Positions 17,318-27,235 of a DNA stretch of 64,000 nt are shown piece by piece. The stretch is from assembly GCF_030580915.1 (NCBI RefSeq), contig NZ_JAUQTA010000002.1, forward strand, positions 248,001-312,000, given 5' to 3'. The notes under the pieces are model-generated. The model had not been told where the DNA came from. It was given only the letters and a program-made list of their open reading frames with translations, and searched no databases. This stretch comes from Nocardioides jiangxiensis (GTDB taxonomy: Bacteria > Actinomycetota > Actinomycetes > Propionibacteriales > Nocardioidaceae). Each line of letters starts with the position of its first letter. Position 1 is the first letter of the stretch. The translations under genes were made by a program, and so were the position numbers.

Positions 17318-18154
17318 ATGGCAGTCGTGACCATGCGCCAGCTCCTCGAGAGCGGCGTCCACTTCGGACACCAGACCCGTCGCTGGAACCCGAAGATGAA
17401 GCGCTTCATCATGACCGAGCGCAACGGCATCTACATCATCGACCTGCAGCAGTCGCTGGCCTACATCGACCGCAGCTACGCCTTCGTCAAGGAGACCGTG
17501 GCCAAGGGCGGCACGATCATGTTCGTCGGCACGAAGAAGCAGGCCCAGGAGGCCATCGCCGAGCAGGCGACGCGCGTCGGCATGCCCTACGTCAACCAGC
17601 GTTGGCTCGGCGGCATGCTCACCAACTTCACCACCGTCCACCAGCGCATCAACCGCCTGAAGGAGCTCGACCTCGTCGACTTCGACACGGTTGCCGGCTC
17701 GGGTCGCACGAAGAAGGAGCTCCTGCAGATGAAGCGGGAGCACGCCAAGCTCGAGAAGACCCTCGGTGGTATCCGTGAGATGACCCGCGTGCCGTCGGCC
17801 ATCTGGGTCGTCGACACCAAGAAGGAGCACCTGGCCATCGAGGAGGCGCGCAAGCTGCGTATCCCGATCGTCGGCATCCTCGACACCAACTGCGACCCGG
17901 ACGAGGTCGACTTCCCGATCCCGGGCAACGACGACGCCATCCGTGCTGTCGGCCTGCTGACCCGCGTGATCGCCGACGCCGCCGCCGAGGGCCTCATCGC
18001 CCGCTCGGGCGTCAAGGCCGCCGAGGGCGCCGAGACCGTCGGCTCCGAGGAGCCGCTGGCCGAGTGGGAGCAGGAGCTCCTCGCCCCGGCCGAGGCCACC
18101 GAGGCGCCGGCCGCCGAGGCCACCGAGGCCACCGAGGCTCCGGCCGAGGCCTGA
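17318..18154 (+). CDS. rpsB: 30S ribosomal protein uS2
   Basis: This 278-residue protein is uS2: [34 protein letters not shown] and [13 protein letters not shown]. The first ~235 residues are the conserved domain. The end (~240-278) is an added acidic tail of Ala/Glu/Thr/Pro repeats ([17 protein letters not shown]), similar in style to the bS16 tail in this window. It heads rpsB-tsf; a hairpin separates the two. Confidence 0.97.
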   Translation: MAVVTMRQLLESGVHFGHQTRRWNPKMKRFIMTERNGIYIIDLQQSLAYIDRSYAFVKETVAKGGTIMFVGTKKQAQEAIAEQATRVGMPYVNQRWLGGMLTNFTTVHQRINRLKELDLVDFDTVAGSGRTKKELLQMKREHAKLEKTLGGIREMTRVPSAIWVVDTKKEHLAIEEARKLRIPIVGILDTNCDPDEVDFPIPGNDDAIRAVGLLTRVIADAAAEGLIARSGVKAAEGAETVGSEEPLAEWEQELLAPAEATEAPAAEATEATEAPAEA

Positions 18155-18168
18155 TCAGGCTCATGTGT

Positions 18169-18203
18169 AACGCGGGCTGTCGTCGTTGACGGCAGCCCGC
18201 GTT
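18169..18203 (+). terminator. Hairpin between rpsB and tsf
   Basis: A 14-bp stem (AACGCGGGCTGTCG with CGGCAGCCCGCGTT) encloses a 7-base loop. It may attenuate transcription into tsf, because no promoter is obvious before tsf. Confidence 0.75.
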
Positions 18204-18246
18204 CCGCGCTCACCAGACTTTTCACGAACCAAGAGGGAAGAAGAAC

Positions 18247-19056
18247 ATGGCTTTCACCGCTGCTGACGTCAAGAAGCTCCGCGAGATCACCCAGGCCGGC
18301 ATGATGGAGTGCAAGAAGGCGCTCGACGAGACCGGTGGCGACCTCGACAAGGCTGTCGAGCTGCTCCGCGTCAAGGGTGCCGCCAAGGCTGCCGCGCGTG
18401 CCGCCGAGCGCGAGGCCTCCGCCGGCCTCGTCGCCGCCGCTGGCAACGCCCTCATCTCGCTCAAGGCCGAGACCGACTTCGTCGCCAAGAACGAGGCCTT
18501 CGTCAACGCCGCCAACGCGATCGCCGAGGCCGCCGACGCCGCCAAGGCCACCACGGTCGAGGAGCTCCGCGCCGTCGCCCTGGGCGACACCACCGTCGGC
18601 GAGACCGTCGACGAGCTCGCCCGCACCATCGGCGAGAAGATCGAGCTCGGCGAGGTCGCCTACTTCGAGGGCAACACCACGGTGTACCTCCACAAGAAGG
18701 CCTCCGACCTGCCCCCGACCCTCGGCGTCCTCGTCGAGTACACGGGCGACGAGGCTGCCGCCAAGCAGGCCGCCCAGCAGGCCGCCGCGCTGAAGGCGCA
18801 GTTCCTCACCGCCGACGAGGTCCCCGCGGACGTCGTCGAGGCCGAGAAGGACGTCCTCACCAAGAAGACGCTGGAGGAGGGCAAGCCGGAGGCTGCCGTC
18901 GCCAAGATCGTCGAGGGTCGCATCGGCGCCTTCTTCAAGGAGATCGTCCTCCTGGACCAGGAGTCGGTCTTCGAGTCGAAGAAGACGGTCAAGCAGGTCC
19001 TGGACGCGGCCGGCACCACGGTCACCAAGTTCGCCCGCTTCGAGGTCGGTGCCTGA
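18247..19056 (+). CDS. tsf: Elongation factor Ts
   Basis: This 269-residue protein is EF-Ts, the nucleotide exchange factor for EF-Tu. The N-terminal UBA-like domain ([19 protein letters not shown]) and the core motif [14 protein letters not shown] are clear. Length is normal for actinobacteria. A purine-rich AGAGGGAAGAAG site precedes the ATG. A very strong terminator follows. Confidence 0.97.
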   Translation: MAFTAADVKKLREITQAGMMECKKALDETGGDLDKAVELLRVKGAAKAAARAAEREASAGLVAAAGNALISLKAETDFVAKNEAFVNAANAIAEAADAAKATTVEELRAVALGDTTVGETVDELARTIGEKIELGEVAYFEGNTTVYLHKKASDLPPTLGVLVEYTGDEAAAKQAAQQAAALKAQFLTADEVPADVVEAEKDVLTKKTLEEGKPEAAVAKIVEGRIGAFFKEIVLLDQESVFESKKTVKQVLDAAGTTVTKFARFEVGA

Positions 19057-19075
19057 CGCACCGCCTGACAGGCAC

Positions 19076-19115
19076 CAGCGGGGCCGGTACGACGCACGTC
19101 GTACCGGCCCCGCTG
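19076..19115 (+). terminator. Strong terminator after tsf
   Basis: A perfect 19-bp stem (CAGCGGGGCCGGTACGACG) is closed by only two loop bases in DNA and followed by TCTGTCTG. It is the longest perfect stem found in the window. Confidence 0.9.
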
Positions 19116-19133
19116 TCTGTCTGCACGGTGCGA

Positions 19134-19139
19134 TAGGTT
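19134..19139 (+). promoter_or_regulatory. Probable -10 box for pyrH-frr
   Basis: TAGGTT lies directly after the tsf terminator and 44 bases before the pyrH ATG, so pyrH-frr-cdsA probably begin here. Confidence 0.5.
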
Positions 19140-19183
19140 TGCCCCCGCGCATCCGCTCCACCCAGACCCCCGAAGGGATCTCC

Positions 19184-19897
19184 ATGCCGGCCTACAACCG
19201 CGTCCTGCTCAAGCTCTCCGGTGAGGTGTTCGGCGGTGGCTCGGTCGGCGTCGACCCCGACGTCGTCGCGGCGGTCGCCCGGGAGATCAAGGCCGTCGTC
19301 GATGCCGGTGCCCAGGTCGCGGTCGTGACCGGCGGCGGCAACTTCTTCCGCGGTGCCGAGCTCCAGGAGAAGGGCATGGACCGGGTCCGCGCCGACTACA
19401 TGGGCATGCTCGGCATCGTCATGAACTGCCTGGCCCTCCAGGACTTCCTGGAGAAGGAGGGCGTCGACACCCGCGTGCAGACGGCCATCACGATGGGCCA
19501 GGTCGCGGAGCCGTACATCCCGCGCCGGGCCATCCGGCACATGGAGAAGGGCCGCGTCGTCATCTTCGGCGCCGGCATGGGCATGCCCTTCTTCTCGACC
19601 GACACGGTCGCCGTCCAGCGCGCGCTGGAGAGCAAGTGCGACGTCGTCCTCGTCGCCAAGAACGGCGTCGACGGCGTCTACACCGCCGACCCGCGCAAGG
19701 ACCCCACCGCCACCAAGCTCGACCACGTCACCTACACCGACGCGATCTCGCAGGGCCTCAAGATCATGGACCAGACGGCGTTCGCGCTCTGTGGCGAGAA
19801 CAAGCTCCCCATGGTCGTCTTCGGCATGGAGCCCGAGGGCAACATCCTGCGCGTCGTCATGGGTGAGAAGATCGGCACGCTCGTCAGCGCCGGCTGA
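19184..19897 (+). CDS. pyrH: Uridylate kinase
   Basis: This 237-residue enzyme is bacterial UMP kinase of the amino-acid-kinase fold: RVLLKLSGE (P-loop-like start), [22 protein letters not shown] and [14 protein letters not shown]. It makes UDP for nucleotide synthesis. The ATG at 19184 matches the usual family start. It is followed after 64 bp by frr, the usual partner. Confidence 0.97.
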   Translation: MPAYNRVLLKLSGEVFGGGSVGVDPDVVAAVAREIKAVVDAGAQVAVVTGGGNFFRGAELQEKGMDRVRADYMGMLGIVMNCLALQDFLEKEGVDTRVQTAITMGQVAEPYIPRRAIRHMEKGRVVIFGAGMGMPFFSTDTVAVQRALESKCDVVLVAKNGVDGVYTADPRKDPTATKLDHVTYTDAISQGLKIMDQTAFALCGENKLPMVVFGMEPEGNILRVVMGEKIGTLVSAG

Positions 19898-19961
19898 CGC
19901 CCCAGACATCCACCGGCGTACGCCGGATCCCGCACTGCACCGCACACACCAGGAGAAGACC

Positions 19962-20522
19962 GTGCCGATCACCAGCATCCTCGACGAGGCCGACCAGAAG
20001 ATGGCGAAGTCGGTCGAGGCGACCCGGGAGAACTTCGCCACGATCCGCGCCGGCCGCGTCACCCCGACGGTCTTCAACAAGCTGACCGCGGAGTACTACG
20101 GGACCCCGACCCCGCTCGCGGGCCTGGCCACCTTCACCGCGCAGGACGCGCGCACCATCCTCATCGCCCCGTTCGACCAGGGCGCGATGGGCGCCATCGA
20201 GAAGGCGATCCGCGACAGCGACCTCGGCGTGAACCCGTCCAACGACGGCAAGGTGCTGCGCGCCGTGTTCCCGGAGCTCACCGAGGAGCGCCGCAAGGAG
20301 TTCGTCAAGCAGGCCAAGGAGAAGGCCGAGCAGGGTCGCGTCGCGGTCCGCCAGGTCCGCCAGAAGGCCAAGCAGGGCCTCGAGCAGCTCGAGAAGGACG
20401 GCGAGGTCGGCAAGGACGACGTCACCGGTGCCGAGAAGAAGCTCGACGCGACGACGAAGAAGCACGTCGACGCGATCGACGAGATGCTGAAGGCGAAGGA
20501 AGCGGAACTCCTCGAAGTCTGA
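19962..20522 (+). CDS. frr: Ribosome recycling factor
   Basis: This 186-residue protein is RRF, which splits post-termination ribosomes with EF-G. Motifs include IRAGRVTPTVFNKL, YYGTPTPLAGLATF and the long helical region RKEFVKQAKEKAEQGRVAVR. GTG start follows AGGAGAAG. Length is standard. cdsA follows 12 bp later. Confidence 0.97.
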   Translation: MPITSILDEADQKMAKSVEATRENFATIRAGRVTPTVFNKLTAEYYGTPTPLAGLATFTAQDARTILIAPFDQGAMGAIEKAIRDSDLGVNPSNDGKVLRAVFPELTEERRKEFVKQAKEKAEQGRVAVRQVRQKAKQGLEQLEKDGEVGKDDVTGAEKKLDATTKKHVDAIDEMLKAKEAELLEV

Positions 20523-20534
20523 GAGGGTTCGCCT

Positions 20535-21410
20535 GTGACGACCTCCACTCCTGCGCCGCAGAAGGACCATGGCCGTGCCGGCCGTGACCTGAAGGCCGCG
20601 ATCACCTCCGCCGTCGTGCTGCTCGCCGCGATCTTCGCGTCGCTGGCGTTCTGGAAGCCGGCGTTCATGTTCATCGTGGCCGCGGCGGTCGTCGTCGCGG
20701 TCTGGGAGCTCCGCAAGGGGTTCCTGGCCAAGGGCATCGACCTCCCCGAGCAGCCGCTGATGATCGGCGGCGTCGTGATGGTGGCCGTGGCCTTCGTCTG
20801 GGGTGCGCCCGCCCTGGTCACGGCGACCGCGGTGACCGCGCTGGCGATCATGCTGCACCTCCTGCGCCGCGGCGTGGACGGCTACGTCCAGAACGCCACG
20901 GCGGCGGTCTTCGCGCTGATCTACCTGCCGTTCCTGGGCTCCTTCGTCGCTCTCCTCCTCCGGGAGGACGGCACCGCGCGCTGGACCGACGAGGTCGACT
21001 ACGGCGTGCTCGGAGTCGTGGCCTTCGTCCTCGTGACGATCGCCTCGGACATCGGCGGCTACATCGCGGGCGTCCTCTTCGGCAAGCATCCGATGGCTCC
21101 GGTCATCTCCCCGAAGAAGTCGTGGGAGGGCTTCGCCGGCTCGGCGGTCTTCTGCGTCGCGGTCGGCATCGCCGTCGTCACCTGGCTCCTCGACGGCGAC
21201 TGGTGGGTGGGCATCCTGCTCGGTCTGATCGCGGTCACGATGGCGACGCTCGGCGACCTCTGCGAGTCCGTCATCAAGCGCGACCTCGGCATCAAGGACA
21301 TGAGCCAGATCATCCCGGGCCACGGGGGCCTGATGGACCGGCTCGACTCGCTCCTCGCGACGGTCGCGCCGATCTGGCTGCTGCTGCACTACCTGGTCTT
21401 CACCCGGTAG
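20535..21410 (+). CDS. cdsA: Phosphatidate cytidylyltransferase (CDP-diglyceride synthase)
   Basis: This 291-residue membrane enzyme makes CDP-diacylglycerol from phosphatidate and CTP. About eight hydrophobic helices are visible. The family signature is complete near the end: ESVIKRDLGIKD followed by PGHGGLMDRLDS. The N-terminal ~20 residues are hydrophilic. GTG start; it follows frr closely, so is probably in the pyrH-frr transcript. Confidence 0.95.
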   Translation: MTTSTPAPQKDHGRAGRDLKAAITSAVVLLAAIFASLAFWKPAFMFIVAAAVVVAVWELRKGFLAKGIDLPEQPLMIGGVVMVAVAFVWGAPALVTATAVTALAIMLHLLRRGVDGYVQNATAAVFALIYLPFLGSFVALLLREDGTARWTDEVDYGVLGVVAFVLVTIASDIGGYIAGVLFGKHPMAPVISPKKSWEGFAGSAVFCVAVGIAVVTWLLDGDWWVGILLGLIAVTMATLGDLCESVIKRDLGIKDMSQIIPGHGGLMDRLDSLLATVAPIWLLLHYLVFTR

Positions 21411-21449
21411 CCCAGGGAACCCCGCGGCGGGCCAGTGCGTCACACCTGC

Positions 21450-22214
21450 ATGAAGGTGCTCGTCCTCCTCGCGCTCGCCGTGACCATCGCGGCCTGCGGC
21501 ACCGAAGGCCACCGGGAGCCGGGTCTGATGCCGACGCTGTCCGGTGACTACGTCGTCACGGCGGTCACCGACGGCGGGCAGCCCCATGCCGTCGTCCGGG
21601 GCACCGAGATCCGGCTCTCCTTCGCCGACGGGAACCTGGACCTGCAGGCCGGTTGCAACCGGATGAGCGCGGCCTACACGATCGACGGCTCGCGGCTGAC
21701 GGTCGGCCCGGTGGCATCCACCGAGATGGGCTGCCCGCAGCCCCGGATGGCGCAGGACACCTGGCTCGCCGGACTCTTCGCCCGCCCCGCGACGATCGAC
21801 TGGCAGCAGCAGACGATCACCGCAGGCGACGTCGTCCTCACCCTCCGCCCGCGCACCGCCGTGCATCCCGACCAGGACCTGAGGCGGACCCGCTGGGTGC
21901 TCGACGGCGTCACCCGCGGCGAGGTCGCCGGCTCGGTGCCCGCCGGGCCGGAGGTGGCGCTGGTGCTGGAGGGCACCGACGTCGCGCACGTGAGCGGGCT
22001 CTGCAACGGCTTCGGGGCCGACATCGAGGTCGCCGACGGCGTCATCCGCTGGATGCCGCACATGCGGACCCTCATGGCCTGCGCGGACCCGGACCGGCAG
22101 GCGCTGGACGACACGGTCAGCCGCGTGCTCACGGGCCGGACGTCGTACCGGGTCACGGAGAAGACGCTCGTGATCACCCACGGCGAGGTCGCACTGACCT
22201 TCCGGGCCGGCTGA
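21450..22214 (+). CDS. Lipoprotein with two META domains
   Basis: This 254-residue protein begins [16 protein letters not shown], a lipoprotein signal with the acylated Cys at residue 16. Two META-type repeats follow: one with [19 protein letters not shown] and one with [17 protein letters not shown], each ending in a VxLTxR strand. META (HslJ-like) domains occur in small envelope proteins, some linked to stress or novobiocin resistance. ATG at 21450 is chosen because it starts the signal peptide; a GTG at 21435 is five codons upstream. Confidence 0.82.
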   Translation: MKVLVLLALAVTIAACGTEGHREPGLMPTLSGDYVVTAVTDGGQPHAVVRGTEIRLSFADGNLDLQAGCNRMSAAYTIDGSRLTVGPVASTEMGCPQPRMAQDTWLAGLFARPATIDWQQQTITAGDVVLTLRPRTAVHPDQDLRRTRWVLDGVTRGEVAGSVPAGPEVALVLEGTDVAHVSGLCNGFGADIEVADGVIRWMPHMRTLMACADPDRQALDDTVSRVLTGRTSYRVTEKTLVITHGEVALTFRAG

Positions 22215-22267
22215 CTCGCGCCGCGCGATTCGGCAGGCCTCCCGGGGGATGGGAGAATCGCGCTGTC

Positions 22268-23395
22268 ATGAGTGAGAAGTTCCAGACCCTGCCCCTCGTC
22301 TTCGAGGCCCCGCGTGGCCGCGGCAAGCCGCCCCGCCACCTCGCCGACCTCGACGAGACGGGCCGCAAGGAGCTGCTCACCGAGATGGGGCTGCCCGGCT
22401 TCCGTGCCAAGCAGCTGTCGACCCACTACTTCGGCCGGCTCGTGCACGACCCGGCCGAGATGACCGACCTCCCGGCCGCGCAGCGCGACGACCTGGTCAA
22501 CGCGCTCCTCCCGGACCTGATGACGCCGATCCGCGAGCAGCAGGCCGACCGTGGCAAGACGGTCAAGACGCTCTGGAAGCTCTTCGACGGCTCGCTCGTC
22601 GAGTCGGTGCTCATGCGCTACAAGGACCGCGCCACCATCTGCATCTCGAGCCAGGCCGGGTGCGGCATGGCCTGCCCGTTCTGCGCCACGGGCCAGGGCG
22701 GCCTGCAGCGCAACATGTCCACGGCGGAGATCGTCCACCAGGTCGTCGTCGGCGCCCGTGCCATGGCCAACGGTGACGTCGCCGGCGGACCGGGGCGCCT
22801 CTCCAACGTGGTCTTCATGGGCATGGGGGAGCCGCTCGCCAACTACAAGGCGACCGTCGCCGCCGTACGCCGCCTCACCGACCCCGCTCCGGCGGGCCTC
22901 GGACTGTCCGCCCGCCACGTGACCGTCTCCACGGTCGGCCTGGTGCCGCGGATCAAGCAGCTGGCCGACGAGGGCATCCCGGTGACCCTGGCGCTCAGCC
23001 TGCACGCGCCCGACGACGAGCTCCGCAACGAGCTGGTGCCGATCAACACGCGTTTCTCGGTCGAGGAGACCGTCGCCGCGGCGTACGAGTACTTCGAGAA
23101 GACGGGTCGCCGGGTCTCGATCGAGTACGCCATGATGCGCGACATCAACGACCAGGCGTGGCGTGCCGACCTCCTCGCCGAGGTGCTGTCAGCCAACGGA
23201 CGCGGCACCGGCTGGGTGCACATCAACCCGATCCCGCTCAACGACATCCCCGGCTCGCAGTTCACCCGGTCGCGCGAGGAGGACATGGACGAGTTCGTCC
23301 GCCGCCTCAACGACTCGGGCATCGCCACGACCCTGCGCGACACCCGCGGCAGCGACATCGACGCCGCCTGCGGTCAGCTCGCTGCCTCGGAGTGA
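22268..23395 (+). CDS. rlmN: Dual-specificity rRNA/tRNA methyltransferase RlmN
   Basis: This 375-residue radical SAM enzyme methylates C2 of A2503 in 23S rRNA and A37 in some tRNAs. The iron-sulphur motif is Cys132-xxx-Cys136-xx-Cys139 ([12 protein letters not shown]). The C-terminal methyl-carrier cysteine is Cys368 in DIDAACGQL. Also seen are [12 protein letters not shown] and [12 protein letters not shown]. Length is typical. An SRPBCC gene follows after two bases. Confidence 0.97.
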   Translation: MSEKFQTLPLVFEAPRGRGKPPRHLADLDETGRKELLTEMGLPGFRAKQLSTHYFGRLVHDPAEMTDLPAAQRDDLVNALLPDLMTPIREQQADRGKTVKTLWKLFDGSLVESVLMRYKDRATICISSQAGCGMACPFCATGQGGLQRNMSTAEIVHQVVVGARAMANGDVAGGPGRLSNVVFMGMGEPLANYKATVAAVRRLTDPAPAGLGLSARHVTVSTVGLVPRIKQLADEGIPVTLALSLHAPDDELRNELVPINTRFSVEETVAAAYEYFEKTGRRVSIEYAMMRDINDQAWRADLLAEVLSANGRGTGWVHINPIPLNDIPGSQFTRSREEDMDEFVRRLNDSGIATTLRDTRGSDIDAACGQLAASE

Positions 23396-23397
23396 CG

Positions 23398-23913
23398 GTG
23401 ACCGGTGTGCTCGGCCGTCGCGAGATGACGGTCTCGGACTCGATCTGGGTGGACGTCGCGCCCGAGGTGGCCTACGACGCGGTCAGCGACGTGACGCAGA
23501 TGGGCCGCTGGAGCCCGGAGAACACCGGCGCGAGGGTCGCGTCGTCCGCCCGCCGAGCGCACGTCGGGATGACCTTCGTCGGTGACAACCGGCGCGGTCC
23601 GGCGCGCTGGCAGACCCGGTGCACGGTCACGGCGGCGGACCGGGGGAGCAGGTTCGCCTTCGATGTCCACCGCTGGGGCGTGGCACCCTGCCTCCTCCCC
23701 GTGGCGGTCGCCTCGTGGGCCTACGCGTTCGAGGCGCGGGACGGCGGCACCCTCGTCACCGAGACCTGGCGGGACGGCCGCACGCGCTGGCCCCACCTGA
23801 GCGTGCGCGTCTTCGACCCCCTCGCCACGGGGCGGGCCAGCTTCGCCGACTTCCAGCGGAGCAACATCGCGCGGACCCTCCGGAACCTCAAGCGGGAGCT
23901 CGAGAGCGCCTGA
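23398..23913 (+). CDS. SRPBCC/polyketide-cyclase-like protein
   Basis: This 171-residue protein has the START/Bet v1-like pattern: SIWVDVAPEVAYDAVSDV then TQMGRWSPE, a central VHRWG strand region, YAFEARDGGTLVTETW and a C-terminal helix NIARTLRNLKRELES. Such proteins bind hydrophobic ligands. The GTG at 23398 lies two bases after rlmN with GGAG five bases ahead; an ATG at 23425 is the alternative start. A hairpin overlaps the stop. Confidence 0.78.
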   Translation: MTGVLGRREMTVSDSIWVDVAPEVAYDAVSDVTQMGRWSPENTGARVASSARRAHVGMTFVGDNRRGPARWQTRCTVTAADRGSRFAFDVHRWGVAPCLLPVAVASWAYAFEARDGGTLVTETWRDGRTRWPHLSVRVFDPLATGRASFADFQRSNIARTLRNLKRELESA

Positions 23914-23943
23914 CGTGCGCCACGTCACGCCCGCTCGACGGGC
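23911..23943 (+). terminator. Double hairpin after the SRPBCC gene
   Basis: TGACGTG/CACGTCA (23911-23927) includes the stop codon, followed by GCCCG/CGGGC (23929-23943). Confidence 0.6.
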
Positions 23944-24004
23944 AGGTCACGGGACATTCACCTCCAGTCAACGCGGGACAGGTCAACGGGTCAGCCCGGC
24001 TCCC

Positions 24005-24010
24005 TAGCGT
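24005..24010 (+). promoter_or_regulatory. Candidate -10 box for the glycosyltransferase
   Basis: TAGCGT lies 56 bases before the ATG. Upstream, CAGGTCACGGG (23943-23953) recurs as CAGGTCAACGGG (23979-23990), a direct repeat 36 bp apart that could bind a regulator. Confidence 0.4.
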
Positions 24011-24066
24011 CGTGCTCGCTGAGAGACCCCTGAGAAACAGGGGCCGGTGATGCGAAGGAGCTCCCG

Positions 24067-25257
24067 ATGGCCCGCACCCTGGCGGATGTCCTCGAACTCA
24101 ACCTCCACCCCGAGCCGGTCCGCCTGGACGGCCTGCGGGTCCTCGTCGTCGCGGAGTCGTTCCTCCCGCAGATCAACGGCGTGACCAACTCGGTACGCCG
24201 TGTGCTGGAGCACCTCTCCGCGGAGGGGCACCACGCCGAGCTGATCGCTCCCACCGGCCCGGACGCCTACGCCGGCTTCCGTGTGACCACCTGCCGTGGC
24301 GCCAGCCTCCCCTTCTACAAGGACTTCCGGATCGGTCTCGAGACCCGGCGACGCCTGCGCCGGGAGATGCTCGCGTTCCGGCCGGACGTCGTGCACATCG
24401 CCTCGCCGGCGACCCTCGGCTACCAGGCGGCCAAGGCCGCCGGTGAGCTGGGGATCCCCACCGTCGCGATCTACCAGACCGACATGGTCGGCTTCGCTGC
24501 CCGCTACGAGATCCCGGGCGGTGCCAAGGCGATGGAGGCGCTGACCCGGCGGATCCACACCCGGGTCGACCGCACGCTGGCGCCGTCCAGCGCGAGCCTG
24601 CGACAGCTCGAGGAGCTCGGCATCCCGGGTCTCGGGACGTGGGGCCGTGGCGTCGACACGGTGACCTTCCACCCGGAGCGCCGCGACGAGGCACTGCGCG
24701 CGCGTCTGGCTCCCGGCGGCGAGCTCCTGGTCGGCTACATCGGTCGCCTGGCCCCGGAGAAGGAGCTCGACCTCCTCGCGCACCTCCACGACCTGCCCGG
24801 CGTGAAGCTCGTGGTGGTCGGCGGTGGCCCCTCCGAGGGTGATCTGCGCAGGCTCCTCCCGGACGCCGCCTTCCTGGGCGTGCTGCACGCCGAGGAGCTC
24901 GGCGCCGCCTACGCGAGCCTCGACGTCTTCGTCCACACCGGCAGCCACGAGACCTTCGGCCAGGCCGTCCAGGAGGCGCTCGCCGCCGGCGTACCCGTGG
25001 TGGCACCGAACCGTGGCGGCCCGGTCGACGTGGTCGACCGCGGTGCCGGCTTCCTCTTCGAGCCGGGTGACGGCGCCGACCTGCGGCGGTACGTCGAGCT
25101 GCTGGTCGGAGACGAGCTGCTCCGCTCGCAGATGGCCGCGACGGCACGGCGCAGCGTCGAGAACCGCAGCTGGCACGCGGTGAACGAGACCCTCGTCGCG
25201 CACTACCGCGAGGTCATCGCCGAGCGTCGCGGGGCGGCGCTGCGCCGCGCCTCCTGA
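24067..25257 (+). CDS. GT4 glycosyltransferase, MgtA/PimB-like mannosyltransferase
   Basis: This 396-residue GT-B enzyme has VLVVAESFLPQINGVTNSV at the N-terminal fold, YIGRLAPEKELDLL at the start of the nucleotide-sugar domain and the E-x7-E region ETFGQAVQEALAAGVPVVAP. These are close in pattern to actinobacterial GDP-mannose-dependent alpha-mannosyltransferases acting on membrane glycolipids. Donor and acceptor are inferred from family resemblance only. AAGGAG precedes the ATG. It stands alone with its own promoter. Confidence 0.85.
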   Translation: MARTLADVLELNLHPEPVRLDGLRVLVVAESFLPQINGVTNSVRRVLEHLSAEGHHAELIAPTGPDAYAGFRVTTCRGASLPFYKDFRIGLETRRRLRREMLAFRPDVVHIASPATLGYQAAKAAGELGIPTVAIYQTDMVGFAARYEIPGGAKAMEALTRRIHTRVDRTLAPSSASLRQLEELGIPGLGTWGRGVDTVTFHPERRDEALRARLAPGGELLVGYIGRLAPEKELDLLAHLHDLPGVKLVVVGGGPSEGDLRRLLPDAAFLGVLHAEELGAAYASLDVFVHTGSHETFGQAVQEALAAGVPVVAPNRGGPVDVVDRGAGFLFEPGDGADLRRYVELLVGDELLRSQMAATARRSVENRSWHAVNETLVAHYREVIAERRGAALRRAS

Positions 25258-25306
25258 TCGTCCGGACCGGCTGCTCGGGACGGGCCCGCTCCGGGCCGGG
25301 ATGCCC

Positions 25307-25312
25307 TAGGGT
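25307..25312 (+). promoter_or_regulatory. Leaderless -10 box (MoxR operon)
   Basis: TAGGGT ends seven bases before the GTG at 25320, favouring that start over the GTG at 25311, which overlaps the box. It would drive the whole six-gene operon to 30092. Confidence 0.6.
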
Positions 25313-25319
25313 GGCGCTC

Positions 25320-26327
25320 GTGTCCGCCGAAGCCGTCGCACCCGCACCCGTGATCGAGCAGGAGGAGCTGGCCCAGGCCGGCGAGATCCTGGCCGCCGTC
25401 CAGCACGCGTTCTCCGGCCGCGTCGTCGGGCAGGAGCGGCTCCGCACGGCCCTGCTGGTGGCGCTGCTCGCCGAAGGCCACATCCTCGTGGAGTCCGTGC
25501 CCGGCCTGGCCAAGACGCTCGCGGCGAGCACGCTGGCCGCGAGCGTGCGGGCGGAGTTCTCCCGCATCCAGTGCACGCCCGACCTGCTCCCCAGCGACAT
25601 CATCGGGACCCAGGTCTACGACCCGCGCAACCACACGTTCGAGACCCAGCTGGGGCCGGTGCACGCCAACTTCGTGCTCCTCGACGAGATCAACCGGGCG
25701 TCAGCCAAGACCCAGAGCGCGATGCTCGAGGCGATGCAGGAGAGCCAGACCTCGATCGCGGGCGTCGTCCACAAGCTCCCGACCCCGTTCATGGTGCTCG
25801 CCACGCAGAACCCCATCGAGGAGGAGGGCACCTACGTACTCCCGCGCGCCCAGATGGACCGCTTCCTCCTCAAGGAGGTCCTGGACTACCCGAGCGTCGA
25901 GGAGGAGGTGCAGGTCCTCGAGCGCATCGAGAACGGCACCCTCGGCCGCGACACCCACGCCCAGGCGGTCATCGGCCACGAGCACGTCGCGTGGCTCCAC
26001 GCCCTGACCAAGCGCGTCTATGTCGACCCCGCCGTCAAGCGCTACGTCGCCAGCGTCGTCGCCGCGACCCGGGGCGACGCGCTGCCGGCGGAGGTCCGGG
26101 GCTACGTCGACATGGGAGCCTCACCGCGCGCGACGGTCGCCTTCTTCCAGGCCTCGCGTGCGCTGGCGCTGCTCGCTGGCCGCAACCACGTCCTCCCCGA
26201 GGACATCCGCGCGTTGCGCCACGGCGTCCTCCGGCACCGCGTGCACCTCTCGTTCGAGGCGCTCGCCGAGCGGGTCCGGGTCGAGGACATCATCGACGCC
26301 GTCGTGAAGACCGTCCCGTCGCCCTGA
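25320..26327 (+). CDS. MoxR family AAA+ ATPase
   Basis: This 335-residue ATPase has Walker A-type ESVPGLAKT, Walker B LLDEINRASAKTQ, sensor ATQNPIEEEGTY and the arginine-containing DRFLLK region. MoxR proteins act as chaperones in metal-cofactor or complex assembly and sit with DUF58 and von Willebrand A genes, as here. It is the first gene of a six-gene operon with short gaps or overlaps. The substrate complex is unknown. Confidence 0.94.
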   Translation: MSAEAVAPAPVIEQEELAQAGEILAAVQHAFSGRVVGQERLRTALLVALLAEGHILVESVPGLAKTLAASTLAASVRAEFSRIQCTPDLLPSDIIGTQVYDPRNHTFETQLGPVHANFVLLDEINRASAKTQSAMLEAMQESQTSIAGVVHKLPTPFMVLATQNPIEEEGTYVLPRAQMDRFLLKEVLDYPSVEEEVQVLERIENGTLGRDTHAQAVIGHEHVAWLHALTKRVYVDPAVKRYVASVVAATRGDALPAEVRGYVDMGASPRATVAFFQASRALALLAGRNHVLPEDIRALRHGVLRHRVHLSFEALAERVRVEDIIDAVVKTVPSP

Positions 26328-26344
26328 TGCGCTGACCTGACCGG

Positions 26345-27235
26345 ATGACCGTCCACCTCACGCGGGTCAAGGCCCGCCTCTCCATCCACGCACACCGCAA
26401 GGTGCGTGGCCTCCTCGAGGGGGAGTACGCCGCCCTGCACGCCGGGCGGAGCATGGACTTCAACGACCTGCGCGAGTACGTCCGCGGCGACGACGTGAAG
26501 GACATCGACTGGAAGGCCTCGGCGCGCTCGCGCGCCCTGCTCGTCAAGCGCTACGCCGCGCTGCGGCAGCACACCATCCAGCTGGTCGTCTCGACCGGGC
26601 GCAGCATGGCCGCGCTGCACGACCGCGACGTCCCCAAACGCGACCTGGCGATCACCGTCGCCGGGGTGCTCGGCTGGCTCGCGGTGCGCCACGGCGACCT
26701 GGTCGGGGTGGCCTGGGGCGACGCCGACGAGCAGCACCTCCTGCGCCCGCAACGGGGCGAGCTGCCGCTCGAGCGCGGCCTGCAGGCGATCCACGACGCG
26801 ACCACGACGACCGGCGGTGCGTCGGACCTGGCGGCGCTCGTCGACTACGTCGTGCGCACGGTCCGCCGGCGTACCGTCCTGGCGCTGGTCTGCGACGCGT
26901 GGGAGCTCGATGAAGCGGCGCTGACCGCGATGAAGCGGCTCGCGGTGCAGCACGAGGTGCTCTTCGTGACCGTCGGCGGCATCGACCCGACCGCCGAGGA
27001 CCTCGCGCTCGACGTCCTCACCGACGTCGACACCGGCAAGCCGCTGCCGGCCTGGATCGCCGACGACGAGGAGCTTCGCCGCCAGTACGCCGACCTGCTG
27101 GTCGCCGACGCCGCCTCCCTGAAGCGCCAGCTCGACGCCCTCGGCATCGTGCACGCGCACGTGACGGACGAGGCCTCCATCATCAAGACCGTCTTCGACC
27201 TCCTGGAGCACCACCGCCATGCGCGCCGCGGATGA
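26345..27235 (+). CDS. DUF58 domain protein
   Basis: This 296-residue protein has the DUF58 signature: RKVRGLLEGEYAALHAGRSM, DFNDLREYVRGDDVKDIDWKA and LLVKRYAALRQ, followed by a vWA-like fold region. It lacks membrane helices. DUF58 proteins pair with MoxR ATPases. It starts 17 bp after moxR and overlaps the next gene by 17 bp. Confidence 0.92.
   Translation: MTVHLTRVKARLSIHAHRKVRGLLEGEYAALHAGRSMDFNDLREYVRGDDVKDIDWKASARSRALLVKRYAALRQHTIQLVVSTGRSMAALHDRDVPKRDLAITVAGVLGWLAVRHGDLVGVAWGDADEQHLLRPQRGELPLERGLQAIHDATTTTGGASDLAALVDYVVRTVRRRTVLALVCDAWELDEAALTAMKRLAVQHEVLFVTVGGIDPTAEDLALDVLTDVDTGKPLPAWIADDEELRRQYADLLVADAASLKRQLDALGIVHAHVTDEASIIKTVFDLLEHHRHARRG

Noticed and set aside
19884..22181. Long 765-codon open frame opposite frr, cdsA and the META gene
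   Set aside because: It spans three well-supported genes on the other strand and has no recognisable domain.
23954..23975. PHO box (ATTCACC and AGTCAAC repeats)
   Set aside because: The two parts are 10 bp apart, not 11, and match the consensus poorly.
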